DNA of 17,276 nt, from positions 1-17,276 of the forward strand of contig JAJZNM010000140.1 of NCBI GenBank assembly GCA_021852325.1, written 5' to 3'. Source of the stretch: Pseudomonadota bacterium. Its GTDB lineage: Bacteria > Pseudomonadota > Gammaproteobacteria > JAKAQQ01. Below are positions 14,959-17,276 of this stretch, in pieces; position 1 is the first letter of the stretch, and each line of letters begins with the position of its first letter. The notes beneath the pieces are model-generated. The model was not told the DNA's origin and did no database searches. It saw only the letters and a list, made by a program, of their open reading frames with translations. The position numbers and the translations under genes were made by a program.

Positions 14959-15291
14959 ATGGTTACCGTCTTCCATAATGCTGAACTTGAGGACCTACAG
15001 ATCATCCGGCGCCGGATCGATCGGCTGGACGAACGCTTCGTCCTACTCTTGAAGCGCCGTAGCCTACTCGTTGCCCAGGCGCAGGAGACCAAGCAGCACC
15101 TGGGCTTGCCACCACGCTCCCGGGAGCGTGAACAGGAGATCCTGGCACGGGGCGAGGAACTAGCCAGGCAACATGGCCTCAACCCGGATGCCGTAATCCG
15201 GATTCTGGAAAACGTGCTTCAAAACTCGCTGCGAATGATGGACACCCGAGCAGCACCGCCATTCAACCCTCTGATCCCTATCGACCGGTGA
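14959..15291 (+). CDS. Monofunctional AroQ-class chorismate mutase
   Basis: Converts chorismate to prephenate. The protein is 110 residues, a free-standing AroQ domain with no prephenate dehydratase or dehydrogenase attached and no signal peptide. It aligns without gaps to the E. coli PheA mutase domain. Arg17, Arg34, Lys45, Arg57, Glu58 and Ser90 correspond to E. coli Arg11, Arg28, Lys39, Arg51, Glu52 and Ser84. Two active-site positions differ: E. coli Asp48 is Ser54 here and Gln88 is Met94. The ATG at 14959 is the first possible start after an in-frame TAG at about 14899; its ribosome site is weak. It is divergent from ubiT across a shared FNR-type box and is followed after 7 bp by the PLP decarboxylase gene. 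Its role may be prephenate supply to UbiU-UbiV, or tyrosine/phenylalanine supply to the decarboxylase. Both are inferences. Confidence 0.85.
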   Translation: MVTVFHNAELEDLQIIRRRIDRLDERFVLLLKRRSLLVAQAQETKQHLGLPPRSREREQEILARGEELARQHGLNPDAVIRILENVLQNSLRMMDTRAAPPFNPLIPIDR

Positions 15292-15298
15292 CCCCACG

Positions 15299-17276
15299 AT
15301 GACCCATCACCATAAACGGCAGTTGACGGCAGTGCCGGGGCTTCATGAACGGCCCGGGCCCGACCCTGAGACACACACGTCGGCCACCGCACGGGCCCAG
15401 AAGACCTCCATCCCGGCCGGAGCCAGTACCCAAAACACAGATGCCTCTTTTCTGAACGCGTGTTTTTTAGGTGCCTACGCCGAAAACAACGATCTTTTCG
15501 AACGGCTCCTGGTCGATCTGTTGCGTGACCATATCTACTGGCGCCGGAACTTTCACCCGGATGATCCGCCACCGATTCCGCCCTTCGCACAGCAGGATGC
15601 GGCCTATGTCGACTTCGTGTCCCGCCTGCGCCACGAGCTCCAGTTGCTGACCGCCCGTCTCAAACGCTCAACGCCACTCTCGAGTCCCCGTTACATGGGG
15701 CATATGGTCTCGGATCCCCTCCTGCCGGGCCTGCTCGCCCAGATGATCACGATACCCTACAACCCGAACAACATTTCAGGCGATTCGGCCGCCGGCACGA
15801 TCGATCTGGAAATCGACGTGGGCCTGCAACTGGCACGGATGCTTGGCTTTCCACATGATGAGTCCGCGGTCAACTGCGCATTTGGTCATCTCACCTCCGG
15901 CGGAACCGTCGCGAACTATGAAGCCTTGTGGGTGCTGCGCGCTTTGAAATACCTGCCATTGGCCATCCGTGCGGCCTCCGAAGCTTGCAGGATACCGGTA
16001 TCGTACCAGGGGAGACCCGTCGACGAGATCGACGAATGGACGCTCATCAACCTGTCCGTGGACGAGGTGATCGCCTTAGCCGAAGCGGTCAGTCGCGAGA
16101 TCCAGGTCGACTCTGGGCAAAAACGCCTTTTTCTGGACGCCTTGGAATCCAGCCGGATCGACGCACTGGGGGCGGTTGATTTCCATCGGGCTCACGAACC
16201 ACTTGAGCCACCCGTGGTGCTCCTCGCTCAGACCGCCCACTACTCCTGGCGCAAGGCCTGCAAGCTGCTCGGTTTGGGGCAATGTCACCTGCTCCGGATC
16301 CCCACATCCGGCATGCGGATGGATATGGACGCCCTGAACGAGACCTTGGGTTCCTGTGCCAAGAAGCAGGTACCGGTACTTGCGGTCGTTGGGATCCTCG
16401 GAACCACCGAGTATGGCACGCTTGACCCCATCCACGAAATCATGGAGTTGCGTGACACCTGGGCCGGACGGGGGCTCGGGTTCGCGGTTCATGTGGATGC
16501 GGCCTGGGGAGGGTATCTGACCAGCCTGTTCCGTGATGCATCCGGTGGACTGCGCCCCCATCACGAGCTGCAACGGGAATTCCGCTACTTTCCCTCGCCG
16601 CGCGTTTACCAGACGATTGCCGCACTCGCCTCGGCGGATTCGGTGACCGTCGACCCGCACAAGCTCGGTTATCTGCCCTACGGCTCGGGCGGCGGCTTCG
16701 TCTGCCGTGACCACCGGATGATGGATTTCGTCGCGGAGGACGTGCCCTATATTTTTTCGGATCCGGAATACCGCAAGCACCAGTCCTACCGGGAACGGTT
16801 CCGGGAGCTCGGGCGGTTCATCCTCGAAGGATCCAAACCGGGCGCCGCGGCCGCTGCGGTTTATGTGACGCACAAGACGCTGCCATTGGACCATGCCCAT
16901 TTTGGACAGTTGCCCAAGCTCAGTATTCAGGCTACCGAACACCTCTATGAATGCATGCAGGTCATGGCGCAACGCCTGGAGGGCCTCGTCCAGGTCCTGA
17001 TCCCTTTCGAGCCCGACACGAACCTCCTCTGCATTGCCTTCAATCCAGACGGAAACACAAGCCTCCAAGAGATGAATGCGTTCGCCTACCGCGTCTATCG
17101 CCATCTTCGCGTGGATCAGACCCGCCCACTCCAGGCACAGCAGTTCTTCAGTTCCTCGACCCGGCTCTACCCGCATTCGCTCGGCCCGGCCGAACGGGGC
17201 GCGATCCTGGCAGCGCTCGGCCTGTCCGGGCCAGTCGGCGCAAACGATTCCCTATTCGTGCTGCGCCACACCTTGA
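15299..17276 (+). CDS. PLP-dependent group II decarboxylase, tyrosine decarboxylase-like (3' partial)
   Basis: Fold type I PLP decarboxylase of the glutamate/aromatic amino acid decarboxylase family. The frame is open from the ATG at 15299 to the window edge (659 residues), so the end is missing. Landmarks are NACFLGAYAENNDLFERLLV, a HIYWRRNFHPDDPP block, RYMGHMVSD, TSGGTVANYEALW, His314 in QTAHYSWRKA (expected to stack on PLP), Asp400 in HVDAAWGGY (pyridine nitrogen), and the PLP lysine Lys455 in DPHKLGYLPYGSGG. Block order and spacing resemble the ~620-residue tyrosine decarboxylases of Enterococcus and Lactobacillus rather than short GadB-type enzymes. The first ~50 residues are polar and not conserved. 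GGTGA lies about 8 bp before the ATG. The gap to the chorismate mutase is 7 bp, so the two are probably co-transcribed. Substrate preference (tyrosine, phenylalanine, aspartate or other) cannot be decided from sequence. Confidence 0.87.
   Translation, partial: MTHHHKRQLTAVPGLHERPGPDPETHTSATARAQKTSIPAGASTQNTDASFLNACFLGAYAENNDLFERLLVDLLRDHIYWRRNFHPDDPPPIPPFAQQDAAYVDFVSRLRHELQLLTARLKRSTPLSSPRYMGHMVSDPLLPGLLAQMITIPYNPNNISGDSAAGTIDLEIDVGLQLARMLGFPHDESAVNCAFGHLTSGGTVANYEALWVLRALKYLPLAIRAASEACRIPVSYQGRPVDEIDEWTLINLSVDEVIALAEAVSREIQVDSGQKRLFLDALESSRIDALGAVDFHRAHEPLEPPVVLLAQTAHYSWRKACKLLGLGQCHLLRIPTSGMRMDMDALNETLGSCAKKQVPVLAVVGILGTTEYGTLDPIHEIMELRDTWAGRGLGFAVHVDAAWGGYLTSLFRDASGGLRPHHELQREFRYFPSPRVYQTIAALASADSVTVDPHKLGYLPYGSGGGFVCRDHRMMDFVAEDVPYIFSDPEYRKHQSYRERFRELGRFILEGSKPGAAAAAVYVTHKTLPLDHAHFGQLPKLSIQATEHLYECMQVMAQRLEGLVQVLIPFEPDTNLLCIAFNPDGNTSLQEMNAFAYRVYRHLRVDQTRPLQAQQFFSSSTRLYPHSLGPAERGAILAALGLSGPVGANDSLFVLRHTL

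Noticed and set aside
14873..15052. 59-codon frame with an AGAGGA ribosome site ahead of the chorismate mutase
   Set aside because: It overlaps the mutase by about 90 bp in another frame, has no recognisable features, and the predicted transcript start (about 14865) would remove its ribosome site.
16076..17176. Long open frame of 366 codons on the minus strand
   Set aside because: It is antisense to the PLP decarboxylase, whose frame shows the full set of family motifs including the PLP lysine. Long antisense frames are common in GC-rich genes.
1..17276. Mobile elements, CRISPR arrays, tRNA genes or a defence system
   Set aside because: No transposase or integrase, no spaced repeats, no tRNA-like stretch and no toxin or defence domain could be recognised on either strand.

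Overview
The window looks like the chromosome of a GC-rich, ubiquinone-using proteobacterium, most likely a facultatively anaerobic gammaproteobacterium. Three things point that way: the ileS-lspA pair, a TolC-type outer-membrane channel, and a complete set of genes for O2-independent ubiquinone synthesis under FNR-type sites. The species cannot be named from the sequence. I see no tRNA or rRNA genes, insertion sequences, phage genes or CRISPR arrays.

Left part (1-8036), ordinary housekeeping and envelope genes: the 3' part of ileS (runs in from the left edge), lspA, a TolC-family channel, a Bax-inhibitor-1-like membrane protein (minus strand), a cytosolic 5'-nucleotidase of the animal cN-I type, and an M13 (neprilysin/PepO) zinc metallopeptidase (minus strand).

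Right part (8150-14960), an anaerobic ubiquinone gene cluster: a B12-binding radical SAM protein of unknown function, ubiD and ubiX (prenyl-FMN decarboxylase and its cofactor synthase), ubiU and ubiV (the paired U32-family Fe-S proteins that hydroxylate the quinone ring without O2), and ubiT (SCP2-type lipid-binding accessory factor) on the opposite strand. Three FNR-type sites, TTGAT-N4-ATCAA (two perfect, one with 9 of 10 bases), precede the radical SAM-ubiD-ubiX unit, ubiUV, and the ubiT/chorismate mutase divergence. In every case a plausible -10 hexamer begins 29.5 bp from the centre of the box, the geometry of a class II FNR-activated promoter (centre at -41.5). The third site has such a hexamer on both sides.

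Right edge (14959-17276): a short AroQ-type chorismate mutase followed after 7 bp by a long PLP-dependent decarboxylase resembling bacterial tyrosine decarboxylases (runs off the right edge).

The main idea from the hunt is that the cluster is one oxygen-controlled regulon containing two members not normally listed for the anaerobic ubiquinone pathway: the B12 radical SAM protein and the chorismate mutase. Chorismate mutase makes prephenate, which is implicated as hydroxyl donor for other U32-family hydroxylases (tRNA ho5U synthesis by TrhP). It could therefore supply UbiU-UbiV. This is inference, and the mutase has two unusual active-site positions that count against simple high activity.
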